The notes under the pieces are model-generated. The model saw only the letters and a program-made list of their open reading frames with translations. It searched no databases and had not been told where the DNA came from. Made by a program: the position numbers and the translations under genes. Source: Promethearchaeia archaeon (GTDB lineage: Archaea > Asgardarchaeota > Lokiarchaeia > Sigyniarchaeales > SOKP01). From it: DNA of 7,221 bases. Of this stretch, positions 1 through 5,693 are shown piece by piece; the first letter of the stretch is position 1; every line of letters begins with the position of its first letter. Where the stretch lies: assembly GCA_029856445.1 (NCBI GenBank), contig JAHQWY010000190.1:1-7221 (forward strand), in the 5' to 3' direction.

Positions 1-402
1 TGGTTCGCAATAACAAAAGCACCTATGGATCTTATTGCTGCTGCAGTTCCTATTTGTGGAATGACCGATTTGATTGTCGATTATGAAACAACAAGACCAG
101 ATATACGCCCTTATTCTGAACAAATGCTTGGAGGAAGTCCAGAACAAGTTCCTGAAGTTTATTACGAAAGATCACCAATCAATTTTGTACAAAATATTAC
201 AGGTAAATTATTGATCATCCAGGGAGTCAATGATCCAAATGTTACACTTAAAAATGTTGAAGAAGTAAGAAAAAAATTGAAAGAGTATGGTATTCCTTAT
301 GAAAAATTTATTTTTGAAGATGAAGGTCATGGAATTCTTAAAAGGAAAAATCAAAAAAAATTATACAAAATGATAGCTGACTTCTTTGATGATGCGTTAT
401 AA
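1..402 (+). CDS. alpha/beta hydrolase, prolyl oligopeptidase (S9)-like, C-terminal part
   Basis: Only the last 133 residues are inside the window. The frame is open from base 1 (Trp-Phe-Ala-Ile-Thr), so the true start lies upstream and the ATG at 25 is internal. What remains is the C-terminal half of a serine hydrolase domain. The catalytic Asp is probably in GVNDPNV (Asp codon 232-234) and the catalytic His in DEGHG (His codon 328-330). The order and spacing of these two, with the helix between them (about 30 residues) and the YERSPINFV segment before them, is typical of the S9 prolyl oligopeptidase/acylaminoacyl-peptidase catalytic domain. The nucleophile Ser motif (GxSxG) would lie just before the window. 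Likely an intracellular peptidase or esterase; the substrate cannot be told. The gene ends with TAA, overlapping by 6 bp the convergent gene on the other strand. Confidence 0.85.
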   Translation, partial: WFAITKAPMDLIAAAVPICGMTDLIVDYETTRPDIRPYSEQMLGGSPEQVPEVYYERSPINFVQNITGKLLIIQGVNDPNVTLKNVEEVRKKLKEYGIPYEKFIFEDEGHGILKRKNQKKLYKMIADFFDDAL

Positions 403-1107
403 ATCTTTACAAGAAATGTCGAAGAGGAAAGCTTTTCCCTTTTTACCAACAACTTTAACCATTTCCATTTTTCTTAAACAATAACTCATTTTTTGGGCAA
501 ACCTTAATGGTTTATTAAGGGAAAGCGCCAATTCCATATTAGTGAATGGTGTTCTCAGACTGGTAGGTTTTAACATCAAAAAATCAAAGGGTGTGAAAAA
601 CAACTTTTTTTCTAGTACTTTCACCAATTTTCTGTCATAAATATTACAACCTTTTCGTCTCCAACTTCCCATACTATTAATTTTTTGAAGTTCCTCTATT
701 TTAATTAGTATAATTTCAATGGTGAAATTAATTTTTGGGACAAGGTGAGGAATTCTAATTAGTTCCTCAAATATATCATAATAAGTACCATGTTTTGGAG
801 AAACTCTCATAGTACTTGCCTTATTCCTTATAGGATCCATTTTAATTATTAATTTATCTCGTATTATGGGAAAAACTAATCTTACTTCATAACTTTTTGT
901 AAGGTCTTCAAGCTTTTTCTTGATTGATGAAAAATTCCCAGTTTGAATTTCAATTAAAAGATTACCTCGCACAATATCAATAACATAATTATCAATAGAC
1001 TCTTCAAGTTTGTCTCCTGGTTCTTTATACCATTGTTTCAAGGCAGCGTGTAGCGAACTCTCTTTTAAAATCCCTATAGAATTGGAATGTATCTTCTTTG
1101 CTTCCAT
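397..1107 (-). CDS. DUF8091-like protein with PD-(D/E)XK nuclease-type fold
   Basis: A 236-residue protein that I match from memory to a family common in archaea and Chloroflexota and now called DUF8091. I cannot verify the accession. Residues 16-28 (ESSLHAALKQWY) form an opening helix. Residues 42-57 read VIDIVRGNLLIEIQTG, a beta-hairpin in which Asp44 and Glu53-x-Gln55 have the layout of a PD-(D/E)XK active site with Gln in place of Lys. A second block follows at residues 102-140 (SPKHGTYYDIFEEL, then a hydrophobic strand and helix), and residues 150-236 look like a winged helix. This suggests DNA or RNA binding, possibly cleavage, but no function is established. The ATG start has no clear Shine-Dalgarno sequence. 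Its end overlaps the end of the convergent hydrolase gene by 6 bp. Confidence 0.75.
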   Translation of the reverse strand: MEAKKIHSNSIGILKESSLHAALKQWYKEPGDKLEESIDNYVIDIVRGNLLIEIQTGNFSSIKKKLEDLTKSYEVRLVFPIIRDKLIIKMDPIRNKASTMRVSPKHGTYYDIFEELIRIPHLVPKINFTIEIILIKIEELQKINSMGSWRRKGCNIYDRKLVKVLEKKLFFTPFDFLMLKPTSLRTPFTNMELALSLNKPLRFAQKMSYCLRKMEMVKVVGKKGKAFLFDISCKDL

Positions 1108-1151
1108 CTTACATTTCTTATTTCTTTAGAAAAAACTAAGTAAAAAGCTTA

Positions 1152-1160
1152 TATTTTATA
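1152..1160 (-). promoter_or_regulatory. candidate TATA box of the DUF8091-like gene
   Basis: On the minus strand this reads TATAAAATA, about 48 bases upstream of the ATG at 1107. An archaeal TATA box is centred about 26 bases before the transcription start, so this would give a leader of roughly 20-25 bases. The surrounding DNA is so AT-rich that the match alone is weak evidence. Confidence 0.3.
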
Positions 1161-1170
1161 TTAAAAAAGG

Positions 1171-1205
1171 CAATAATATCGAGAGATTATTGATTTATCA
1201 ATAAT
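1171..1205. promoter_or_regulatory. candidate operator: three alternating CAATAAT half-sites
   Basis: CAATAAT at 1171-1177, its reverse complement ATTATTG at 1186-1192, and CAATAAT again at 1199-1205. The last two are part of a longer perfect palindrome, ATTATTGAT-TT-ATCAATAAT (1186-1205, 9-bp arms). The element lies between the divergent DUF8091-like and dinB genes. It could bind a dimeric regulator acting on either promoter. It could also be chance in AT-rich DNA, although the repeated half-site argues against that. Confidence 0.35.
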
Positions 1206-1238
1206 TCCCAAAAAAGATAAAGAAATATAGGAAAAAAA

Positions 1239-1247
1239 CTAAATATG
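1239..1247 (+). promoter_or_regulatory. candidate TATA box of the dinB-family gene
   Basis: CTAAATATG, centred about 30 bases before the ATG at 1273. This would place the transcription start within a few bases of the start codon, giving a nearly leaderless message. The site is weak and surrounded by similar AT-rich sequence. Confidence 0.3.
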
Positions 1248-1272
1248 TAAATAAAAAAGAATTAGTGATTTT

Positions 1273-1758
1273 ATGAGTGAGCAATTAATAAAAGATCTCT
1301 CTAGTGGCATTAATGGTTTTTTAACTCACTTAGAACCGATGAAAGCAGTTGAAGGATTGACTCCAACTAGTGCAAGAAAAAAGCCTTTAAATAAATATCA
1401 TTCTTGTTGGGATTTATTGCATCATACCGTTTATTGGCAAGATGTTTTACTAGAAAATCTTGATGGAAAAACCATAGATTGGAGTAAACTTAATCCAGAA
1501 GAAAATTGGCCTACTGATGAAAATTTAAGTAGAGATGATAACTTCATAGAGCTTGTTAAGAAGTTTAAAAGAAACTTGGAATTAGGATCAACTAAACTTG
1601 AGAAAATTGATCTATTGAAAGGAGTTAAAATTGGGTCAGAACGAACTCCTGATGTAACCTATTTTAGGTTATTTTTGGTTTTTCTTCAGCATACATCTTA
1701 TCATTTAGGGCAAATGGTTACTACTAGAAAAATTTTAGGAGATTGGAAAGAAGATTAA
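1273..1758 (+). CDS. DinB-family four-helix metalloprotein
   Basis: 161 residues, the normal size of the DinB/YfiT-like family, a four-helix bundle that binds a divalent metal through three histidines. The ligands are visible: His51 in the second helix (CWDLLHHTVYWQD) and His140 plus His144 in the last helix (HTSYHLGQ). The His-x3-His-x-Gly-Gln signature near the C-terminus is the most diagnostic part. Members include thiol-dependent transferases and proteins induced by DNA damage in Bacillus, but most have no known reaction, and none can be assigned here. The ATG is preceded by GTGAT four bases upstream, which can pair with the 16S rRNA tail. It stands alone on the plus strand, facing the HAD gene convergently, with 38 bases between the two stop codons. 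Confidence 0.85.
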   Translation: MSEQLIKDLSSGINGFLTHLEPMKAVEGLTPTSARKKPLNKYHSCWDLLHHTVYWQDVLLENLDGKTIDWSKLNPEENWPTDENLSRDDNFIELVKKFKRNLELGSTKLEKIDLLKGVKIGSERTPDVTYFRLFLVFLQHTSYHLGQMVTTRKILGDWKED

Positions 1759-1796
1759 AAATAGTTTAAAGCAAATGAGAGAGCTTGGTTAAATTT

Positions 1797-2504
1797 TTAG
1801 AAAAAGGTCAAAATTTCTGGGAGCTCGCGAATAACTCTAACGTCTTTTAGCGAGTGCCTATTGTAAGGATCGAATAAAATTGGAATCATCCCTATTTTTT
1901 GAGCCATTTTAACGTCAAAATCTATATCGTCTCCAACGTGAAAGATCTTATCTGGATCATTTGGTGCCATTGCACCTAAAGCAATTTGATAAACTTCTAT
2001 ATTAGATTTATTATAACCAAACTCCTGAGTGTGAATAAATATATCAAAAAATTCAAAAATTTTCAATTCTTTCATTTTTTGCTGACCTCTCTCACGAGAA
2101 GCATGTGTAAGCAGTCCAATTCTAATATCTTTAGCTTTTATTTGTTTTAAAGTTTCTCTACATCCGGGATACAATCGATAAACCTTGAGGAAATTCTTAT
2201 TAAATTCTTCATTTACAATTTCTGCTGCTCCTTCACTTTTGATACCCATTGTATCGAGAACAACAGAATTAAGTTCGTCCCATTCTTCCCTAGATAAATT
2301 TATATACTTTTTACCTGACTTATCTGCTAGTTTTTCATATTCCTCCCTTTGTTTTTGAACTCCTGCCCATATTCTTGGATCATCATATTCGATATTCATC
2401 CCTAACCTCTTGGTAACTCTTGACCATATATTAGTAATTGCATAACGCGAATCGATTAAGGTACCGAAAAAATCAAAGTAGACTCCAATGATCTTTTTCG
2501 TCAA
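1797..2504 (-). CDS. HAD-superfamily hydrolase lacking the second motif I Asp
   Basis: 235 residues with all four HAD motifs: motif I FDFFGTLID (nucleophile Asp11), motif II LLTHAS (Thr133), motif III Lys166 in GYNKSN, and motif IV HVGDDIDFDV (Asp192/Asp193, Asp197). An alpha-helical cap lies between motifs I and II (about residues 18-110), as in the haloacid dehalogenase/phosphoglycolate phosphatase subfamily I. The position that supplies the acid/base Asp in HAD phosphatases (DxD) is Phe13. L-2-haloacid dehalogenases also have a non-Asp residue there (usually Tyr), so ordinary phosphatase activity is not assured. The start is TTG, fixed by a perfect GGAGGT seven bases upstream; there is one base between the preceding stop codon and this start. 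It is probably co-transcribed and translationally coupled with the polyamine enzyme, but a role in polyamine metabolism is only suggested by position. Confidence 0.85.
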   Translation of the reverse strand: MTKKIIGVYFDFFGTLIDSRYAITNIWSRVTKRLGMNIEYDDPRIWAGVQKQREEYEKLADKSGKKYINLSREEWDELNSVVLDTMGIKSEGAAEIVNEEFNKNFLKVYRLYPGCRETLKQIKAKDIRIGLLTHASRERGQQKMKELKIFEFFDIFIHTQEFGYNKSNIEVYQIALGAMAPNDPDKIFHVGDDIDFDVKMAQKIGMIPILFDPYNRHSLKDVRVIRELPEILTFF

Positions 2505-2505
2505 A

Positions 2506-3936
2506 TTAATTACCTCCTAAATCAACTGGTTTATATGTCATCATAGATTCATTGCCACGTTCTATGTAAAAAAATTCAGTTTTTTCAGGTTTAAGTTTTT
2601 CTTTTAAATATCGAATGACATGTAATCCTTTATTAAACTCATCACAAATAAAAATATCTATGCTAATATAACCATGTTCCGGCCAAGTATGAATTGCTGC
2701 ATGGCTAGTTTTCAATATGGCAATAGCACTATATCCAAATGGTTGATAATTTTGATGGTAAATATCAATTACTGTTAAATTTGCTGATAACAGTGAATTT
2801 ATAAATATTTTTTGAATTAAATCATTGTTTAAAAGTGATTTATGACTTTTAAACCGTAATTCTCCGATGAAATGAAACCCAACAGGAAGGAATTGAGGTT
2901 TAGATTTACCTTTTACTTCAGAAGTGTAAATAGGACCAGAAGCGAAGCTAAGTTTATATTTACTCTTGGGTTCTGCTACAGTTTGTAAGTAGTAAAGATG
3001 AGAAAATTGCCCAATAATGCTGGCTCCTTTATAATGATTGAAATCCGGGAGCATTTCGGTTATTATAAATCCATGGTCCAATATTGATAATTGCAATTTT
3101 TGCATTTCATTCGGTGGTTTATTACCAAAACTAAGAATACATTTCTTTCCAACAATAGGATAGCCTTTACCGTTCACATTAATATTTGATTTCAATACTT
3201 GACTTGCTCTTTTTAAGAAAAGCCTTAAACCTTCGTTAGTATAAGGGGGATCCATTAAGACTACATCATATTTATTAACAATACTTTTAGGGATAGTCTC
3301 TCGCAAATCATGGTGGAGAATGTTAAGATTCTTTATAGATAGTTTGCCTGCGCTTTTTGCGAGAAAATTTAAAACTCGATCGTCTACATCTACAACAGTT
3401 ATTTCATCTGCTAATTTTGTTAATCCAACAGATAATGAAATAAAATCATCATCACCCAAGAAAATAATCTGTCTTCCCTCAATATCACCTTTTTTTAGTA
3501 AGTAAAGTGTCTTTTTTAAAACCGTTGGGAAATCTGCATGAGACTGATCGAGAGCAAATTCTGGCGATGGTCGATTTTCAAGAAGTCTCTTAATTTCATT
3601 TAAATAAGAAAATTCATCTGGTAATTCTCGTAGGATATTGTCAAAATTCTCAGGAAGTGGATCATATTCAAAAGTGAAATTCAAATTAGATTTTACCCAT
3701 TCTCTTCCTTTTTTACCGAGATAATTACTCTTTTCAATAATTCCAGCTTTAACTAATTCATTTCTTACAGCAGCTAGAGTAGGGATCGCTATACCTGTTT
3801 TTTGAGATAATTTCTTGTTTTTAAGAGAAGGAAAACGATACATTATTAGAAGAATTGACCGAACACCTTCAATACCTTCACTTAAATTCGCCCTCTCAGC
3901 GACTAATGTGAGTATATTTTCTATTTCTTTATCCAT
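2506..3936 (-). CDS. bpsA: fused branched-chain polyamine synthase (BpsA) and S-adenosylmethionine decarboxylase (SpeD)
   Basis: 476 residues in three parts. Residues about 20-85 form a winged helix, as in BpsA. Residues about 90-335 are the BpsA catalytic domain: the family's Gly-Asp-Asp-Asp motif is at 161-164 (FLGDDDFIS), an AdoMet-type VVDVDDR strand at 181-187, and MDPPYTNEG at 228-236. BpsA adds aminopropyl groups from decarboxylated AdoMet to spermidine, giving N4-bis(aminopropyl)spermidine. After a short linker, residues about 353-462 form a complete prokaryotic-type AdoMet decarboxylase. Compared with the Thermotoga enzyme, the pyruvoyl-forming Ser (Ser411 in KTSHAAIHTWPE), His416, Cys431, Ser403 and Glu359 are all present. 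Thr410 replaces the usual Glu before the cleavage site. Tk-BpsA is about 350 residues and SpeD about 120-130, so the length equals both. The frame is continuous with no internal stop, so this is a true fusion as read. The first ATG has no Shine-Dalgarno sequence. It is probably cytoplasmic. Confidence 0.92.
   Translation of the reverse strand: MDKEIENILTLVAERANLSEGIEGVRSILLIMYRFPSLKNKKLSQKTGIAIPTLAAVRNELVKAGIIEKSNYLGKKGREWVKSNLNFTFEYDPLPENFDNILRELPDEFSYLNEIKRLLENRPSPEFALDQSHADFPTVLKKTLYLLKKGDIEGRQIIFLGDDDFISLSVGLTKLADEITVVDVDDRVLNFLAKSAGKLSIKNLNILHHDLRETIPKSIVNKYDVVLMDPPYTNEGLRLFLKRASQVLKSNINVNGKGYPIVGKKCILSFGNKPPNEMQKLQLSILDHGFIITEMLPDFNHYKGASIIGQFSHLYYLQTVAEPKSKYKLSFASGPIYTSEVKGKSKPQFLPVGFHFIGELRFKSHKSLLNNDLIQKIFINSLLSANLTVIDIYHQNYQPFGYSAIAILKTSHAAIHTWPEHGYISIDIFICDEFNKGLHVIRYLKEKLKPEKTEFFYIERGNESMMTYKPVDLGGN
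2512..2517 (-). promoter_or_regulatory. Shine-Dalgarno site of the HAD gene, inside the upstream coding end
   Basis: GGAGGT on the minus strand, seven bases before the TTG at 2504. The same bases are the Gly-Gly codons two and three from the end of the bpsA-speD fusion (gga ggt aat taa). This site decides the TTG start and implies that ribosomes finishing the fusion can restart on the HAD gene. Confidence 0.8.
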
Positions 3937-3951
3937 TGTATAATAAATATA

Positions 3952-3974
3952 TATTTTATAATAATAATTTTATA
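3952..3974 (-). promoter_or_regulatory. promoter of the bpsA-speD/HAD operon (two overlapping TATA candidates)
   Basis: On the minus strand TATAAAA lies at 3968-3974, centred 35 bases before the ATG, and TATAAAATA at 3952-3960, centred about 20 bases before it. The first would give a leader of about 9 bases; the second is a little close for normal spacing. Either way the message would be leaderless or nearly so, which fits the lack of a Shine-Dalgarno sequence before this ATG. The 108-bp gap to the upstream regulator gene therefore has its own promoter. Confidence 0.5.
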
Positions 3975-4044
3975 CTATAACTAAATAATTGTAGTTCTAT
4001 GTATGTACTAAAGAATTAAGTTAATCTCGAAATAAATTTTTCTA

Positions 4045-4374
4045 CTAATCTACTAATGTATTTTTCAAGAATCCAATCCCTCTGGGGGTAGCTTTCCAGC
4101 CAGTTTTGGTATCCATAACATAAAATAATTGGGTTAGCATCGATAAATGATATTTAAGTTGTTGCTTATCCTCCTCAAATTTATTATTTATTTCTTTAAA
4201 TGTTCTTATGTTAGTTCCTATGAATTTCAACAATTCTCTTCTTGTTGGATTCATCATAGTTCTATAAGCTCGTTTATGGTCCTCTTTATGGTCAATATCT
4301 TTTGTTAATCGTAAGTAATCATTCATTTCTTCCTCAGTTAACTTACAAATCTTCAAAATTTCTTTTATATCCAT
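4045..4374 (-). CDS. ArsR-like winged-helix transcriptional regulator
   Basis: 109 residues from the ATG at 4374. A TTG at 4383 would add three residues, but neither start has a convincing Shine-Dalgarno sequence, and ATG is preferred. Residues 1-35 form an acidic, helical lead. Residues about 36-103 form a winged helix of the ArsR/archaeal type: NPTRRELLKFIG (helix 1), TFKEINNKF (helix 2), QQLKYHLSMLTQLF (recognition helix with the typical LKYHLxxL pattern), then the wing and GWKATPRGIGFL. No cysteine pair for metal sensing is seen; the only Cys is at residue 10. It ends with two consecutive TAG codons. It lies 108 bases upstream of the polyamine fusion on the same strand, so it may control that operon or its own gene, but this is not shown. 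Confidence 0.75.
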   Translation of the reverse strand: MDIKEILKICKLTEEEMNDYLRLTKDIDHKEDHKRAYRTMMNPTRRELLKFIGTNIRTFKEINNKFEEDKQQLKYHLSMLTQLFYVMDTKTGWKATPRGIGFLKNTLVD

Positions 4375-4455
4375 AGAACTCAACCCAAAATGTAATATGA
4401 ATAATTTTTAGAATTGTGTAAGCTTTAATATTAAGTTCTATAATTAATGTAAAGA

Positions 4456-4490
4456 TTTATATATTCTCGATCAATAATATAAAATCTCGA
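4456..4490 (-). promoter_or_regulatory. candidate promoter of the ArsR-like gene with two TCTCGA repeats
   Basis: A minus-strand TATA box, TATATAAA (4456-4463), lies about 85 bases before the ATG and would give a leader of about 60 bases. Directly upstream of it are two direct repeats TCTCGA (plus-strand reading) at 4465-4470 and 4485-4490, spaced exactly 20 bp, so they sit on nearly the same face of the helix. The element could be the BRE/operator area of this gene. Confidence 0.3.
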
Positions 4491-4769
4491 ATGGATTTTC
4501 TTAAGATAGACAAATAATGCTGATATTATACAATAAATTTCATGGTACTTACAAGTATAGGATCTAATAATTAATAGTGGAAAGAAGAATTAAAGAAAAA
4601 CAACATCCAGTTTGGAAAAATGGAAGATAATGGAGTAATCACTGATTTAGAACAGTTAACACCAGAAAGATTGACAAGTATCTTTAAAAATAAAGGTTGC
4701 CTAAACAAACGAAAGGTAAAAAAAAATAATTAAGAGATATTCGAAGGAAAGTCTCACTTCTAATTTACA

Positions 4770-4862
4770 TTTTTTTGAGTTAAAATTTTCTGATGATGCA
4801 CAAAAGGAATCAGCTTCGCAAGAAATAATTGTAAAAATCCCCAAAATTTTAACTCAAGAAAA
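4770..4862. repeat. long inverted repeat inside the phosphotransferase remnant
   Basis: TTGAGTTAAAATTTT at 4775-4789 is matched perfectly by its reverse complement at 4843-4857. Allowing one T.G wobble, the pairing extends to 20 bp (4770-4789 with 4843-4862), around a 53-base loop. It could form a strong RNA hairpin if transcribed. No target-site duplication is seen around it, so there is no direct support for a mobile element. Confidence 0.6.
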
Positions 4863-4908
4863 ACTGTTCTGATTTTCATAGGGAAGAATAAATTACACTC
4901 TGTTTTTA

Positions 4909-4916
4909 TTTAAAAA
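4909..4916 (+). promoter_or_regulatory. candidate TATA box of the phospholipase C-like gene
   Basis: TTTAAAAA centred about 28 bases before the ATG at 4941. The expected transcription start falls within a few bases of that ATG, and no Shine-Dalgarno sequence is present, so a leaderless message is likely if the gene is expressed. Confidence 0.4.
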
Positions 4917-4940
4917 GGTTCCAAATAATTAATTAATAGA

Positions 4941-5693
4941 ATGCTAAATGGAAGAACTATTGATAATTTTAATGAATTCAAGGCAATTTTTTATCATAAC
5001 AAATCCGAGATTTATGGAACTCATGATTGGATTGCTGACAGAGCGATTTATATTCTAAAAGATTATTTTCCAAATGATTTCTTGATAAATTCTATATTTC
5101 ATAATTCAGAGCATATGCGAGTCTATTATTTGTATGGGACGGAATTACCAGATCACTTGACAAATCCTTTTAAATCAATTAAAATGACAACTGATTTTGA
5201 GACCGAATTATCAGAGGAAGATTTTTATATTGGTCATAGTGTAATTATGCTTCCAGATGGTTCTATCAGCAGAAGAAACAAGCGTTTGTTTAAATCTGCT
5301 GAATTTATTCTAAAAGCCTTTATTGAAAATAATAAGATAAGTAAAGATTATCAAGTTGCTGCATTACATTTAGGTTTTATTAGTCATTTAATTGGAGATG
5401 CATGTTATATACATCATGTTTATAGTGCCCCAGATGAATCCATAGGGCAACAAACTAAAGGAGAAATCTTAAAAAGAACTAGAAATACTCCAGAAGAGCC
5501 TTTATGGCCTTATTCAAAATCAATAAGAAATTATGAATTAGCTAAAAATGAATTTAATAGACAAATGTATTCATTAAAAGACATTCTTTTTTATTCTCTT
5601 TGGCACACTTTCTTTGGGAAACCACATAGATATGGTGCATTTCAAAATATTATCATTCCTGACTGGAAATGGTATTCAACTATAAAAGTTTAA
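4941..5693 (+). CDS. zinc-dependent phospholipase C / S1-P1 nuclease-like protein, cut by a stop codon
   Basis: 250 residues up to TAA at 5691-5693. The fold is recognised from histidine/aspartate spacing compared with Bacillus cereus phospholipase C. His28 in GTHDWIADRA corresponds to His14, Asp71 to Asp55, probably His99 to His69, and SHLIGDACYIHH (His149, Asp153, His159) matches His118-x3-Asp122-x5-His128 exactly. These would bind a cluster of zinc ions and cleave phosphate esters. The ligand equivalent to His142 is not evident (Gln171 is near that place), while Glu175 may stand for Glu146. There is no signal peptide, unlike secreted bacterial enzymes. The frame continues past the TAA for 43 codons of well-formed helical sequence, so the natural protein was probably about 294 residues. 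It may be a recent pseudogene, a truncated but working protein, or a sequencing/assembly error. Confidence 0.7.
   Translation: MLNGRTIDNFNEFKAIFYHNKSEIYGTHDWIADRAIYILKDYFPNDFLINSIFHNSEHMRVYYLYGTELPDHLTNPFKSIKMTTDFETELSEEDFYIGHSVIMLPDGSISRRNKRLFKSAEFILKAFIENNKISKDYQVAALHLGFISHLIGDACYIHHVYSAPDESIGQQTKGEILKRTRNTPEEPLWPYSKSIRNYELAKNEFNRQMYSLKDILFYSLWHTFFGKPHRYGAFQNIIIPDWKWYSTIKV

Larger units (their letters stand above)
4620..4932 (+). pseudogene. broken N-terminal end of an APH/choline-kinase-type phosphotransferase
   Basis: The ATG at 4620 opens 37 codons (VITDLEQLTPERLTSIFKNK..) that end in TAA at 4731. The opening resembles the N-terminus of the aminoglycoside/choline phosphotransferase family, which typically begins with an LTPxWLT helix followed by a glycine-containing turn. 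Removing one base from the run of nine A at 4718-4726 joins this frame to a second one that continues the family pattern: SLTSNLHFFELKFSDDA, then SQEIIVKIPK, which corresponds to the strand carrying the ATP-binding Lys. That frame meets TGA at 4870 and TAG at 4879, then a short stretch (GRINYTLFLFKKVPN) that may be further remnant. Nothing of the HxD catalytic loop follows, so the kinase is truncated as well as frameshifted. Family match is from memory. The preceding 4384-4619 holds only promoter-like AT-rich DNA and no gene that I can see. Confidence 0.65.

Noticed and set aside
1759..1796. Bidirectional terminator between the convergent dinB and HAD genes
   Set aside because: There are short T-rich stretches but no stem or long T-run that stands out from the AT-rich background.
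3320..3505. Plus-strand open frame of 61 codons
   Set aside because: It lies wholly antisense to the conserved BpsA catalytic core and has no family likeness.
4770..4862. Inverted repeat as the ends of a miniature transposable element
   Set aside because: No target-site duplication is visible at the edges, and the loop fits the frame of the surrounding kinase remnant, so insertion is not supported.
5691..5693. Readthrough or recoding of the TAA inside the phospholipase C-like gene
   Set aside because: Archaeal recoding known to me uses TAG (pyrrolysine) or TGA (selenocysteine). TAA ends other genes in this window normally (for example at 402, 1758 and 6519).
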